Assembly: GCA_964450955.1 (NCBI GenBank)
Contig: CAYVFI010000072.1
Coordinates: forward strand, 1 to 13,875
Length of the DNA: 13,875 nucleotides
DNA from: CAYNWT01 sp964450955
GTDB taxonomy: Bacteria; Planctomycetota; Planctomycetia; Planctomycetales; Planctomycetaceae
Direction of reading: 5' to 3'
The position numbers and the translations under genes are program-made. A model generated the notes under the pieces. The model did not search any database and was not told where the DNA came from. It saw only the letters and a program-made list of their open reading frames with translations. Of the stretch, positions 1 to 5,908 are shown in pieces (the first letter of the stretch is position 1; every line of letters starts with the position of its first letter).

Positions 1-393
<393 letters not shown>

Positions 394-399
394 TGATTC

Positions 400-426
400 A
401 CAACTCTCGCTGAGCAGCGAAGTTGT
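400..426 (+). other. Hairpin in 23S-5S spacer (proximal)
   Basis: ACAACT (400-405) pairs with AGTTGT (421-426) and TCGCT (407-411) pairs with AGCGA (416-420), closed by the four-base loop GAGC, with a single bulged C at 406. It starts a few bases after the estimated 23S end. A likely role is in processing of the rRNA precursor; this is inferred from position only. Confidence 0.6.
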
Positions 427-448
427 AGGTACACTCAGATATTACTGT

Positions 449-476
449 CTTATGCACACAGAAATGTGTGCATGAG
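449..476 (+). other. Hairpin with GAAA tetraloop just before 5S rRNA
   Basis: ATGCACACA (452-460) and TGTGTGCAT (465-473) form a perfect 9-bp stem around a GAAA tetraloop (GNRA class). It extends outward through a wobble pair and two Watson-Crick pairs to 449/476. It ends five bases before the 5S gene. No T-run follows, so it is not a terminator. A processing or folding element of the rRNA precursor is the likeliest reading. Confidence 0.65.
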
Positions 477-480
477 AAAT

Positions 481-592
481 TTCCGGTGACTATACCTGCG
501 AGGAAACACCCGTTCCCATTCCGAACACGACGGTTAAGCTCTCAGGGCCGATGATAGTACCCAACAGTGCGAAAGTAGGTTATTGCCGGAAT
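481..592 (+). rRNA. rrf: 5S ribosomal RNA
   Basis: About 110 bases with the conserved 5S core: CCCGTTCCCATTCCGAACACG (loop B/helix III region) around 509-529 and GATGATAGTACC around 550-561, then GCGAAAGTAGG at 569-579. The ends TTCCGG (481-486) and CCGGAA (587-592) are complementary and form the terminal helix, which sets the boundaries to within a couple of bases. It lies about 90 nt downstream of the 23S gene and is followed by an intrinsic terminator, so it is the last gene of this rRNA operon. The 5S rRNA sits in the central protuberance of the large subunit. Confidence 0.95.
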
Positions 593-603
593 CATCCAAA
601 AAG

Positions 604-638
604 GGCTGGATCACAATCTGTGGTTCAGCCTCTTTTTC
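604..638 (+). terminator. Intrinsic terminator of the rRNA operon
   Basis: GGCTGGATCAC (604-614) pairs with GTGGTTCAGCC (620-630), with one G-T wobble and one mismatch-tolerant step in an 11-bp stem. The loop is AATCT, and TCTTTTT follows directly. An A-run just upstream (598-602) lets the same sequence look partly terminator-like on the other strand. It is placed right after 5S, as expected. Confidence 0.85.
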
Positions 639-639
639 G

Positions 640-667
640 TTTACATCTGTGATCGCGGTAATAACGT
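640..667 (+). promoter_or_regulatory. Weak candidate promoter for the Ser/Arg-rich gene
   Basis: TTTACA (640-645) and TAACGT (662-667) are separated by 16 nt in the short gap between the rRNA terminator and the GTG at 685. The -35 match is fair and the -10 match is poor. It is listed because the terminator upstream implies that the next gene needs its own promoter. Confidence 0.25.
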
Positions 668-684
668 AATTTCGTCCGACCCGA

Positions 685-1353
685 GTGCTTGGGGTTTGGA
701 ACTTGTCTTTATACACATGCGCGTTCTGCTCCGATCGGCTTAAGCCGGATCGACCGCGTTGGTATCAGTACCCCTTGCTGTTGGTCCTGATCCGGCCGTA
801 CTACTGTCCCCACTGTGGTGATGCGGCTCTTCGACCGCTCGCTTCTTTGAAGAACTTATTCTCATCCCCGGATCGAAGCCACGGGAGCAACAGCTCTGGC
901 AATCGATGGAGTGGTGACTCAACAGCATCGGCTGGAAAAGCATCATCCAGACGTCGTTCGAGCAGCAGTAGGTCCATCTCATCCCGCCATAGCTCGAGTT
1001 CGCAAAAGCCACCTCCGGCCGGAGACACGCGAAAAGAAGACGCTCCTCAACGCTCCAGCCGCCACACAGAGAAAGAAAGTTCGCGGCGATCGAGTTTGGA
1101 TCAGGGAAGTACGCGCCGGAGAAGTAGCTCAAGACGGCGATCATCGTCGTCGAGTGTGAAACAACGGTCAGCGCAGCTAGCAGGCATCACAGGTGACGAC
1201 GCCCCAAATAGCTACGGCCGACCCAATATTTTGGTTCGGTTGGTCCGGCGAGTCTGGAGACGCCTACGCAGACTGATGGGCAGGAAGACTAGACGCAGGT
1301 CAAGCAAACGGAGGAGCAGCCGATCGTCATCGAAGGGGCGAGGCTCATACTGA
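685..1353 (+). CDS. Zinc-ribbon-like protein with long Ser/Arg-rich region, function unknown
   Basis: A 222-residue protein of unknown function. Residues 12-44 hold two CxxC pairs (CAFC at 12-15, CPHC at 41-44) separated by a Trp/Tyr/Leu-rich stretch, which suggests a small zinc ribbon. Residues about 60-165 are low complexity with runs of Ser and Arg. A short basic amphipathic segment (about 181-198, rich in Arg, Val, Leu and Trp) precedes a second SR-rich tail. I count about 50 Ser and 40 Arg in total, so the tail would be strongly positive and could bind nucleic acid or membranes. An in-frame stop at 667-669 limits the start to GTG 685 or TTG 703. GTG was chosen because it is the stronger codon, and neither has a clear Shine-Dalgarno sequence. 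It follows the rRNA terminator and converges with the mutase gene. Coding status is supported by the paired cysteines near the start and the lack of stops, but low-complexity sequence inflates open frames. Confidence 0.7.
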   Translation: MLGVWNLSLYTCAFCSDRLKPDRPRWYQYPLLLVLIRPYYCPHCGDAALRPLASLKNLFSSPDRSHGSNSSGNRWSGDSTASAGKASSRRRSSSSRSISSRHSSSSQKPPPAGDTRKEDAPQRSSRHTEKESSRRSSLDQGSTRRRSSSRRRSSSSSVKQRSAQLAGITGDDAPNSYGRPNILVRLVRRVWRRLRRLMGRKTRRRSSKRRSSRSSSKGRGSY

Positions 1354-1409
1354 TTAGTTGGCCGGCTAAGTCAGACCACGAGACCGCGTCCTCAGTGCTT
1401 ACCTTTGCA

Positions 1410-2756
1410 TCACAATGAGGCTTCAACTGCCTTAACAGCTTCCGAGCACAGTGACTTAGCCACGTCGGAACCTTTCGCTTCGGCAATCACACGTAGAATC
1501 GGCTCCGTATTGCTCGCCCGGACCTGCACCCAGCGGTCTTCCCAATCCAAGCGCAGTCCGTCTCCCTCAATGGCAGTGGCATCTGGAAATGCAGTCTGGA
1601 GGGCAGCACAGGCTTGCTCAACTTTCTCGCGATCGCATGTAACCTTGTCTTTGACGATCGAATAGTCGGGAATCTCTGCCACCAAAGCGGATAGCGGCTT
1701 CCCATCATCGGCCATCGCAGCCAAAACATAAGCCATGCTCACAAAGCTGTCTCGCACGTAGCCAACGCTGGGCTCAATCACACCGCCATTGCCTTCTCCA
1801 CCAATAACTGCCCCCAGATCTCTCATCATCGCACAAACATTTGCCTCTCCAACATGCGACCGATGAAACTCACAGCCATGTTTCTGTGCAATGTCTGCGT
1901 TTACACGGCTGGTGGAACCATTAACCACTACCGGACCTTTTCTCTCCCTTAGTACGAACTCCAGAGATAAAGCCAGAGTAAGTTCTTCGCCGATGTACCG
2001 GCCATTCTCATCCACGATGGCTAGCCGATCGGCATCTGGATCCTGCGCGAACCCAATATCCGCACCGTGTTCCCGAACCGCTTCACAAAGGCCACCAAGG
2101 TTCGCTTCAGTCGGCTCGGGCGTGTGATCGAAGTCACCGTCGGCCGTTCCACCCAGCACGACCACGTCACAACCAAGTTCTTCAAGTAGCCGAGGCCCCC
2201 CAACTGCTCCCGAGCCATGATTGCAATCAAGCACAACTTTGAACTTACGCTTTTGAATTGCCGCCCGATCAACAAGGCCGAAAACCCGGTTCATATGAGG
2301 TAGAAACGGATCTGCCAGCGTTTCCACATTGCCCAGGCCAGACCATTCCTGAAACGTAAACTTCTGATTCTCCAAAGTATCCAGCAGCAGTTCACCCCGT
2401 GCCTTACCAAACACGGACCCATCGGGCCCGAATGGTTTCAGTCCATTCCATTCAATCGGGTTGTGGCTCGCCGTGATTTGAACGCCGCCGGCAGCTTCTA
2501 ATTCCTGAACCAAAACGCCACAGGTCGGTGTGGCAGCAATGTCGGCATCAATCACCTTGCAGCCACTGGCCACCAGACCCGAAAGCACAGCGTGTTTGAT
2601 GTACGGCCCGGTCAGCCTCCCGTCACGCGACAGGACAACCTTTCCCCCTTCAAAAATCGCACCAAGCGCCGAGGCGAAGTTGACGACATAGCCGGGATCC
2701 AACCCTTCACCAATAACTCCGCGGAGCCCCGAAATGCTTAGGATTCGCTTTGCCAC
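1410..2756 (-). CDS. glmM: Phosphoglucosamine mutase / phosphomannomutase family (GlmM-like)
   Basis: An alpha-D-phosphohexomutase that moves phosphate between C6 and C1 of a sugar. As GlmM it would make glucosamine-1-phosphate for UDP-GlcNAc, feeding cell-wall and LPS synthesis in the cytoplasm. All four family motifs are present (numbered from GTG 2762): the phosphoserine loop TASHNP with Ser99, the Mg-binding loop DPDADR at 241-246, the sugar loop GEGNGG at 322-327, and the phosphate-binding loop RASNTEP at 415-421. The length of about 450 residues is normal. The GEGNGG loop resembles archaeal-type GlmM/PMM enzymes, so a phosphomannomutase role is possible. The frame also opens with GTG at 2762, but GAGG at 2764-2767 lies only 1 nt from that codon and 7 nt from the GTG at 2756. 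The latter is therefore chosen, giving 448 residues. It is the second gene of a unit with the acyltransferase upstream. Confidence 0.88.
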   Translation of the reverse strand: MAKRILSISGLRGVIGEGLDPGYVVNFASALGAIFEGGKVVLSRDGRLTGPYIKHAVLSGLVASGCKVIDADIAATPTCGVLVQELEAAGGVQITASHNPIEWNGLKPFGPDGSVFGKARGELLLDTLENQKFTFQEWSGLGNVETLADPFLPHMNRVFGLVDRAAIQKRKFKVVLDCNHGSGAVGGPRLLEELGCDVVVLGGTADGDFDHTPEPTEANLGGLCEAVREHGADIGFAQDPDADRLAIVDENGRYIGEELTLALSLEFVLRERKGPVVVNGSTSRVNADIAQKHGCEFHRSHVGEANVCAMMRDLGAVIGGEGNGGVIEPSVGYVRDSFVSMAYVLAAMADDGKPLSALVAEIPDYSIVKDKVTCDREKVEQACAALQTAFPDATAIEGDGLRLDWEDRWVQVRASNTEPILRVIAEAKGSDVAKSLCSEAVKAVEASL

Positions 2757-2762
2757 AATCAC

Positions 2763-2768
2763 ACCTCA
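2763..2768 (-). promoter_or_regulatory. Ribosome binding site deciding the mutase start
   Basis: On the minus strand the sequence reads TGA TTGAGGT GTG ATT GTG. The first TGA is the acyltransferase stop, GAGG is the Shine-Dalgarno core, and its spacing favours the second GTG (2756) over the first (2762). Confidence 0.6.
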
Positions 2769-2769
2769 A

Positions 2770-3426
2770 TCAAACATTTTCCTGGGCCGCATCGTGCAAT
2801 TCCACGACGCGCTTTCGAACAAAGTCCACTAACTCAGATTTCGACCCCTGAGCGGCTATCGCACCCATCTCTCCCGCCGGAATCGCCGGACCAAACACAA
2901 CACGAATCCGTCTGGGCCGGATGAACCAACTACCGCGAGGCCAAACCCGGTCAGCTCCGGCAATTCCGACTGGGTAAACAGGGACGTCGCACCTCTTGAG
3001 AATCGCAGCGACCCCAGGCCGAAATTCACTCACACCATCAGAAGAACGGGTTCCCTCTGGAAAAATCCCGACCAAAAAACCTTCCTCAAGCCTTTGCAAA
3101 GCCGCCCGAATGGTGGCGGCTCGAGCCGCCGTACGACTAATCGGAGTCACATGGGTATTGCGAAGAAGCCAACCGAGCCCTGGAACGCGAAAAAGGCTAT
3201 CGCGAGCCACATAGCTGACAGGCCGATCCATCCGAACCGCCAGCAGTAGCGGGTCCAGGTAGCTCTGGTGATTGGCGACCAGAAGCCCCGGTTTCGTGGG
3301 ATCGATATTCTCCAGCCCTTCGACAACCAATGGAGCCCAAAGTCGAAAAAAAACAGACACTGGCCACTGAACTATTCGCCAGACCCGGTTCCGAACCGGC
3401 CCCGATCGCGCTTCAGGAGTTGGCAT
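2770..3426 (-). CDS. plsC: 1-acyl-sn-glycerol-3-phosphate acyltransferase (PlsC family)
   Basis: A PlsC-type acyltransferase that would add the second acyl chain to lysophosphatidic acid, giving phosphatidic acid for membrane phospholipids at the inner face of the cytoplasmic membrane. Numbered from ATG 3426, the catalytic NHx4D motif (NHQSYLD) lies at 52-58 and the glycerophosphate-binding FPEGTR motif at 122-127. RPGVAA follows, and PVYPVGI matches the usual fourth block. A hydrophobic Trp/Phe/Leu stretch before motif I fits membrane association. The frame stays open up to a TTG at 3498 (242 residues), but that codon abuts the ATG of the divergent gene and would leave no promoter space. ATG 3426 gives 218 residues and is preferred. 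Neither start has a strong Shine-Dalgarno sequence. The mutase gene follows within 13 nt, so the two are probably co-transcribed. Family members with other lysolipid substrates exist, so the symbol is by family. Confidence 0.85.
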   Translation of the reverse strand: MPTPEARSGPVRNRVWRIVQWPVSVFFRLWAPLVVEGLENIDPTKPGLLVANHQSYLDPLLLAVRMDRPVSYVARDSLFRVPGLGWLLRNTHVTPISRTAARAATIRAALQRLEEGFLVGIFPEGTRSSDGVSEFRPGVAAILKRCDVPVYPVGIAGADRVWPRGSWFIRPRRIRVVFGPAIPAGEMGAIAAQGSKSELVDFVRKRVVELHDAAQENV

Positions 3427-3497
3427 TCGCGAGAATCCGCAGAAAGAGTAAACTGCCCCGGTTATCAGACCTACAAAACAGGCAGCTTGTTGACTCA
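3427..3497. promoter_or_regulatory. Divergent intergenic region between plsC and the membrane-anchored protein
   Basis: These 71 bases separate the chosen starts of two divergent genes and must hold both promoters unless the starts are wrong. On the minus strand, TTGTAG (rc of 3471-3476) and TTTACT (its complement AGTAAA at 3447-3452) are 18 nt apart, a weak sigma70-like pair. I see no convincing promoter on the plus strand. The TTGACT at 3491-3496 is too close to the ATG to serve it. Confidence 0.3.
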
Positions 3498-4130
3498 ATG
3501 AACAATAGCAACCGCGGAAACAAGAAGTCCATTGGCACCACGATTCTCATACTGGTCGTGGGCTTGGTGTACCTCGCAGCCAAACCAAAGCTTGAGAAAT
3601 GGTTGGGAACCGAACTCCCCGGCGGCAACAACAATCGGGCCGCCGTTCAGGAAGACGCACCCACCCCTGACCTGACGGCAAACTCGACGAATTCCGGCTC
3701 AGCAGCAGAATCCAAACCGTCAGCCGGAACCTCAGACACAAGCCAAAACGGTCAGCAAGTACTTACAAGAGTCGGTCGAGACTTCAAATCAAGAGAAGGG
3801 CTCGTTTACCGAGCTGGCAGTAACGGGCAGGGCCACGACCACGTCCTTCTACACGCAAAAGACAACCTGTCGAAGCCAGCCCACGGCGTCTTCGATGACA
3901 AATCTCAGGTTTTCGCTCTTGTCGATGAAGCGTACAAGAAGATAAAGAGCGGCAGTCGTGACGTTCAAACCAGCAAGCAGGGCAGCAAGACCGCCTACAC
4001 CGTAAAGATGGGTCGCCGTGTCGGCTACAAGGGCGGACGAAGCGGCAAACAGCAAGGGCAACCAAAACTAACTCGAATTAAGCTGATTCTGGTTGAGGGA
4101 AATCGAGTCATCACGGCCTACCCGTACTAG
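3498..4130 (+). CDS. Membrane-anchored protein with putative BECR-fold (EndoU/barnase-like) nuclease domain
   Basis: A 210-residue protein in three parts. Residues 1-11 are polar and basic, and residues 12-28 (IGTTILILVVGLVYLAA) form one membrane segment or uncleaved signal. Residues about 38-86 are a Ser/Thr/Asn/Pro-rich linker. Residues about 87-210 form a compact domain with HDHVLLH (H113, H115, H119), KPAHGVF (H129), VDEAYKK, a Gly-rich GRRVGYKGG block, and the ending RIKLILVEGNRVITAYPY. A helix with histidines followed by strands ending in I/V-T-A-Y/F-P is the layout of BECR RNases (barnase, EndoU, colicin E5/D, RelE), including contact-dependent-inhibition toxins. This is pattern-based inference, not a confirmed match. 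The orientation would place the domain outside the cytoplasm. The ATG at 3498 is chosen because the upstream frame overlaps plsC and lacks the membrane segment. No immunity-like partner is adjacent. Confidence 0.75.
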   Translation: MNNSNRGNKKSIGTTILILVVGLVYLAAKPKLEKWLGTELPGGNNNRAAVQEDAPTPDLTANSTNSGSAAESKPSAGTSDTSQNGQQVLTRVGRDFKSREGLVYRAGSNGQGHDHVLLHAKDNLSKPAHGVFDDKSQVFALVDEAYKKIKSGSRDVQTSKQGSKTAYTVKMGRRVGYKGGRSGKQQGQPKLTRIKLILVEGNRVITAYPY

Positions 4131-4279
4131 ACCACCGGATCACCAGTCAAAACACCAGCCGCCCGTTTACTTCGAGACCTCAAAACTCGACCCGACACGC
4201 GCGGAAACGGTTCCGGATATAAAACCCAGTAAACCTCAAACTTTTCCTATCTTTACCTGAGCACACAAATCACACTTCC

Positions 4280-4345
4280 CGTGCTTATCGGACTTTCGGA
4301 CTCAGCACGTCGGAGGTAGCAAGTTCTGAGCTTGCTGCCACCGAC
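4280..4345 (+). promoter_or_regulatory. Two adjacent stem-loops, possible structured 5' leader
   Basis: First element: CGTGCT (4280-4285) pairs with AGCACG (4304-4309) around an 18-nt loop carrying the direct repeat CGGACTTTCGGACT. Second and stronger element: GTCGG (4309-4313) pairs with CCGAC (4341-4345) and GGTAGCAAG (4315-4323) with CTTGCTGCC (4331-4339), including one wobble. One A-A mismatch separates the two blocks, and the loop is TTCTGAG. No T-run follows. The two elements share base 4309, so they may be alternative or stacked. The function is unknown. Confidence 0.5.
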
Positions 4346-4413
4346 TATTGGCTCCCGAGAACCGATAAAACCTCTGGCTCCCGCCAACCAACTCCCATCT
4401 CTGCGACCGTACT

Positions 4414-4418
4414 GGAGG
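4414..4418 (+). promoter_or_regulatory. Shine-Dalgarno site for the acidic protein
   Basis: GGAGG lies 9 nt before the ATG at 4428. It is the clearest ribosome binding site in the window and sets the start of the short acidic gene over the upstream in-frame alternatives. Confidence 0.75.
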
Positions 4419-4427
4419 CCATTCCCA

Positions 4428-4709
4428 ATGGACGAACAATTTGTTGATGAAGACATCGTCGAAGAAGACGACGTCCTGGAATTTGAAGAAGACGAAACCG
4501 AAGAATCCGCTGAAGGCGAAGAATACGAAGAGATCGATAGCGACGAAGTCGATCGAGTCGTCTCGGCCCTGGAAACACTCAATCAGTCAATCCAAAGCGA
4601 GAACATCCGCCACTTCATCGAAGAGGCATCAAACAGCATCTACTTCCTGATCTACTCTGAAGACGAAGAAGAGGATGCGGAAGACGAACTGCTGGAAGAA
4701 GCCGCCTAG
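4428..4709 (+). CDS. Small highly acidic protein, function unknown
   Basis: A 93-residue protein in which I count about 40 Asp/Glu, two Arg, one His and no Lys. Residues 1-42 and 77-93 are acidic low complexity. Between them lies a more ordinary, probably helical core at about 43-76, including RVVSALETLNQSIQSENI, RHFIEEASNS and IYFLIYSE. Such a core between acidic arms looks like a conserved domain rather than random sequence, and I associate similar short proteins with planctomycetes, from memory only. The start is set by GGAGG at 4414-4418, and the in-frame region upstream (4332-4427) lacks protein-like character. The gene has its own structured leader and a strong terminator, so it is probably a single-gene transcript. 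Possible roles include a nucleic-acid mimic, a chaperone-like acidic protein or a binder of basic proteins, but nothing visible decides between them. Confidence 0.8.
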   Translation: MDEQFVDEDIVEEDDVLEFEEDETEESAEGEEYEEIDSDEVDRVVSALETLNQSIQSENIRHFIEEASNSIYFLIYSEDEEEDAEDELLEEAA

Positions 4710-4732
4710 CGGAATCTTTTGCAAAAAATTTC

Positions 4733-4770
4733 AGCCCGGCCACACGTCAAGTGTGGCCGGGCTTTTTTTT
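4733..4770 (+). terminator. Strong intrinsic terminator after the acidic protein gene
   Basis: AGCCCGGCCACAC (4733-4745) and GTGTGGCCGGGCT (4751-4763) form a perfect 13-bp stem with a GTCAA loop, followed by an unbroken T-run to 4770. It separates the acidic protein gene from the lysR-gltBD region. Confidence 0.95.
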
Positions 4771-4808
4771 GCCACTTTGGATTCTGGCTACTTTGGTGCC
4801 ACCACGAA

Positions 4809-4837
4809 TTGAAGGGTTCGTCACACCGCTTTAAGCT
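4809..4837 (+). promoter_or_regulatory. Weak candidate promoter for the LysR gene
   Basis: TTGAAG (4809-4814) and TAAGCT (4832-4837) are 17 nt apart in the 114-nt gap between the terminator and the LysR start. The -35 matches four of six and the -10 three of six. It is listed because a terminator immediately upstream requires a promoter here. I could not identify a clear LysR T-N11-A box. Confidence 0.22.
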
Positions 4838-4884
4838 GGCTAAACGAATGCTGGATGTAACCGCAGTTTTTCTAATAGCCAAAC

Positions 4885-5835
4885 ATGCAACTCAAGACCG
4901 CCCGACTGTACTGCGACGTCGTCGCTCAACGAAGCTTTTCCAAAGCAGCGTTGTTGAACGAAGTATCCCAATCGTTGGTTAGCCAGGCGGTCACAAGTCT
5001 TGAAAGCCGGTTGGGGGTTACTTTGATCGATCGATCCAAGCGCCCGCTTGAACCAACCCGGGCCGGCCAGGCCTACGCAGTCGCGTGTCGAGAACTTCTG
5101 GATGGCTTTGACGCCGTCGAGGACGATTTACATCGACTAGCTGACAAAGTCACCGGTCAGGTCAGGATCGCAGCGATCTATTCAGTCGGTCTTCTGGAAA
5201 TGAGCCAGTATGTCGAACGCTTCCGAGAACAGTACCCGGACGCCAACGTCCGGATGGAGTATTTGCACCCGGATCAGGTCTACGACCGGATTCGATCAGA
5301 CGACGCCGAAATCGGCCTTCTCTCATTTCCTCGCGAGGGAGGCGAGTTTCGAAGCTATGAGTGGCAACAGCAAGACGTGGTGCTTATCGTTCCGCCCGAG
5401 CACCCGATGGCGAATCAACGGTCTGTCTCACCCAGCCAGATTAACGGGCTCGACTTTGTCTCCTTCACGAAGGAACTGAAAATCCGGCAGAAACTGGATC
5501 GATGGCTGAAGGCCGCTGGCGTCAGCATCAATACGGTCCACAAGTTCGATAACGTCGAAAACATCAAACGCTCAGTGGAAATTGGCTCAGGCGTAGCTCT
5601 CGTTCCGCTGCAAACAGTCCGACGTGAACTGGAATATGGATCACTGCGTGCCGTGACAGTGCGAGGGGTGGATTGGAAGAGGCCGCTCGGCGTCGTCCAA
5701 AAACGCAACCGAAAACTCACTATCGCGACATCGCGATTCGTCGAGTTGCTACTTGAAAAGAAAACCCCGCGACGGAAACCGTCGACGAAACGGGGCACAC
5801 GAAATACCCCCGCCACACGGCTGCTCGCAGACTAG
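4885..5835 (+). CDS. LysR family transcriptional regulator, possible regulator of gltBD
   Basis: A 316-residue LysR-type regulator, the usual size plus a short tail. Residues 1-60 form the winged helix-turn-helix DNA-binding domain, with SFSKAALLNEVSQSLVSQAV at 17-36 as the HTH and RSKRPLEPTRAG as the wing. A linker helix follows, and from about residue 91 (GQVRIAAIYSVG) a periplasmic-binding-protein-like effector domain runs to about 290, including VEIGSGVALVPLQTV. The last 25 residues are a basic Lys/Arg/Pro/Thr tail. The ATG at 4885 is the natural family start, although no Shine-Dalgarno sequence is obvious. The gene lies 73 nt upstream of gltB in the same direction. In Bacillus subtilis the LysR protein GltC activates gltAB, so control of the glutamate synthase genes is a reasonable inference from position, but the effector is unknown and the sequence alone does not prove it. 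Confidence 0.92.
   Translation: MQLKTARLYCDVVAQRSFSKAALLNEVSQSLVSQAVTSLESRLGVTLIDRSKRPLEPTRAGQAYAVACRELLDGFDAVEDDLHRLADKVTGQVRIAAIYSVGLLEMSQYVERFREQYPDANVRMEYLHPDQVYDRIRSDDAEIGLLSFPREGGEFRSYEWQQQDVVLIVPPEHPMANQRSVSPSQINGLDFVSFTKELKIRQKLDRWLKAAGVSINTVHKFDNVENIKRSVEIGSGVALVPLQTVRRELEYGSLRAVTVRGVDWKRPLGVVQKRNRKLTIATSRFVELLLEKKTPRRKPSTKRGTRNTPATRLLAD
5765..5795 (+). other. Hairpin inside the 3' end of the LysR gene
   Basis: CGACGG (5770-5775) and CCGTCG (5779-5784) pair around an AAA loop. CCCCG (5765-5769) and CGGGG (5791-5795) extend the stem across a one-sided internal loop ACGAAA. There is no T-run, so termination is unlikely. It lies about 115 nt before the gltB start and could affect RNA stability or gltB expression, though it may just reflect coding of the basic tail. 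Confidence 0.35.
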
Positions 5836-5908
5836 GCAAGCCGACGCAGAACCGGGGATGAAAACAACCGCTGGGGCCGCGCTCCGAACAACGGATGACC
5901 GAAAGAAG

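Larger units (their letters stand above)
4131..4427 (+). other. Gene-poor leader region upstream of the acidic protein
   Basis: These 297 nt hold no convincing gene. A plus-strand open frame entering at 4332 is simply the extension of the acidic-protein frame. The stretch contains a TATAAA at 4218-4223 without a good -35, the small palindrome CGGAA/TTCCG near 4202-4215, and two stem-loops at 4280-4345. No terminator for the preceding gene is evident. The most likely content is a promoter plus a structured 5' untranslated leader for the gene at 4428. Confidence 0.4.

Noticed and set aside
534..716. 60-codon minus-strand open frame over 5S rRNA and its terminator
   Set aside because: It is antisense to a structural RNA and the terminator, with no protein features.
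740..1144. Minus-strand and alternative plus-strand open frames overlapping the Ser/Arg-rich gene
   Set aside because: Low-complexity AGC/CGN codon runs leave several frames open. Only the 685 frame carries the paired CxxC motifs and meaningful composition.
1354..1409. Possible bidirectional terminator between the converging Ser/Arg-rich and mutase genes
   Set aside because: This 56-nt convergent gap is where one would expect a terminator, but I see no stable stem followed by a T-run on either strand.
3330..3497. Upstream extension of the membrane-anchored protein over plsC
   Set aside because: It overlaps the acyltransferase coding region in antisense and precedes the membrane segment with residues unlike a signal sequence. 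ATG 3498 puts the hydrophobic segment at the N-terminus.
4719..4982. 87-codon plus-strand open frame starting inside the terminator
   Set aside because: It runs through a strong terminator and into the LysR gene in another frame, with no ribosome site or domain.
5753..5908. N-terminal extension of gltB back into lysR
   Set aside because: It would add 52 non-conserved basic residues ahead of the normal propeptide and overlap the LysR gene. ATG 5909 gives the standard family length.
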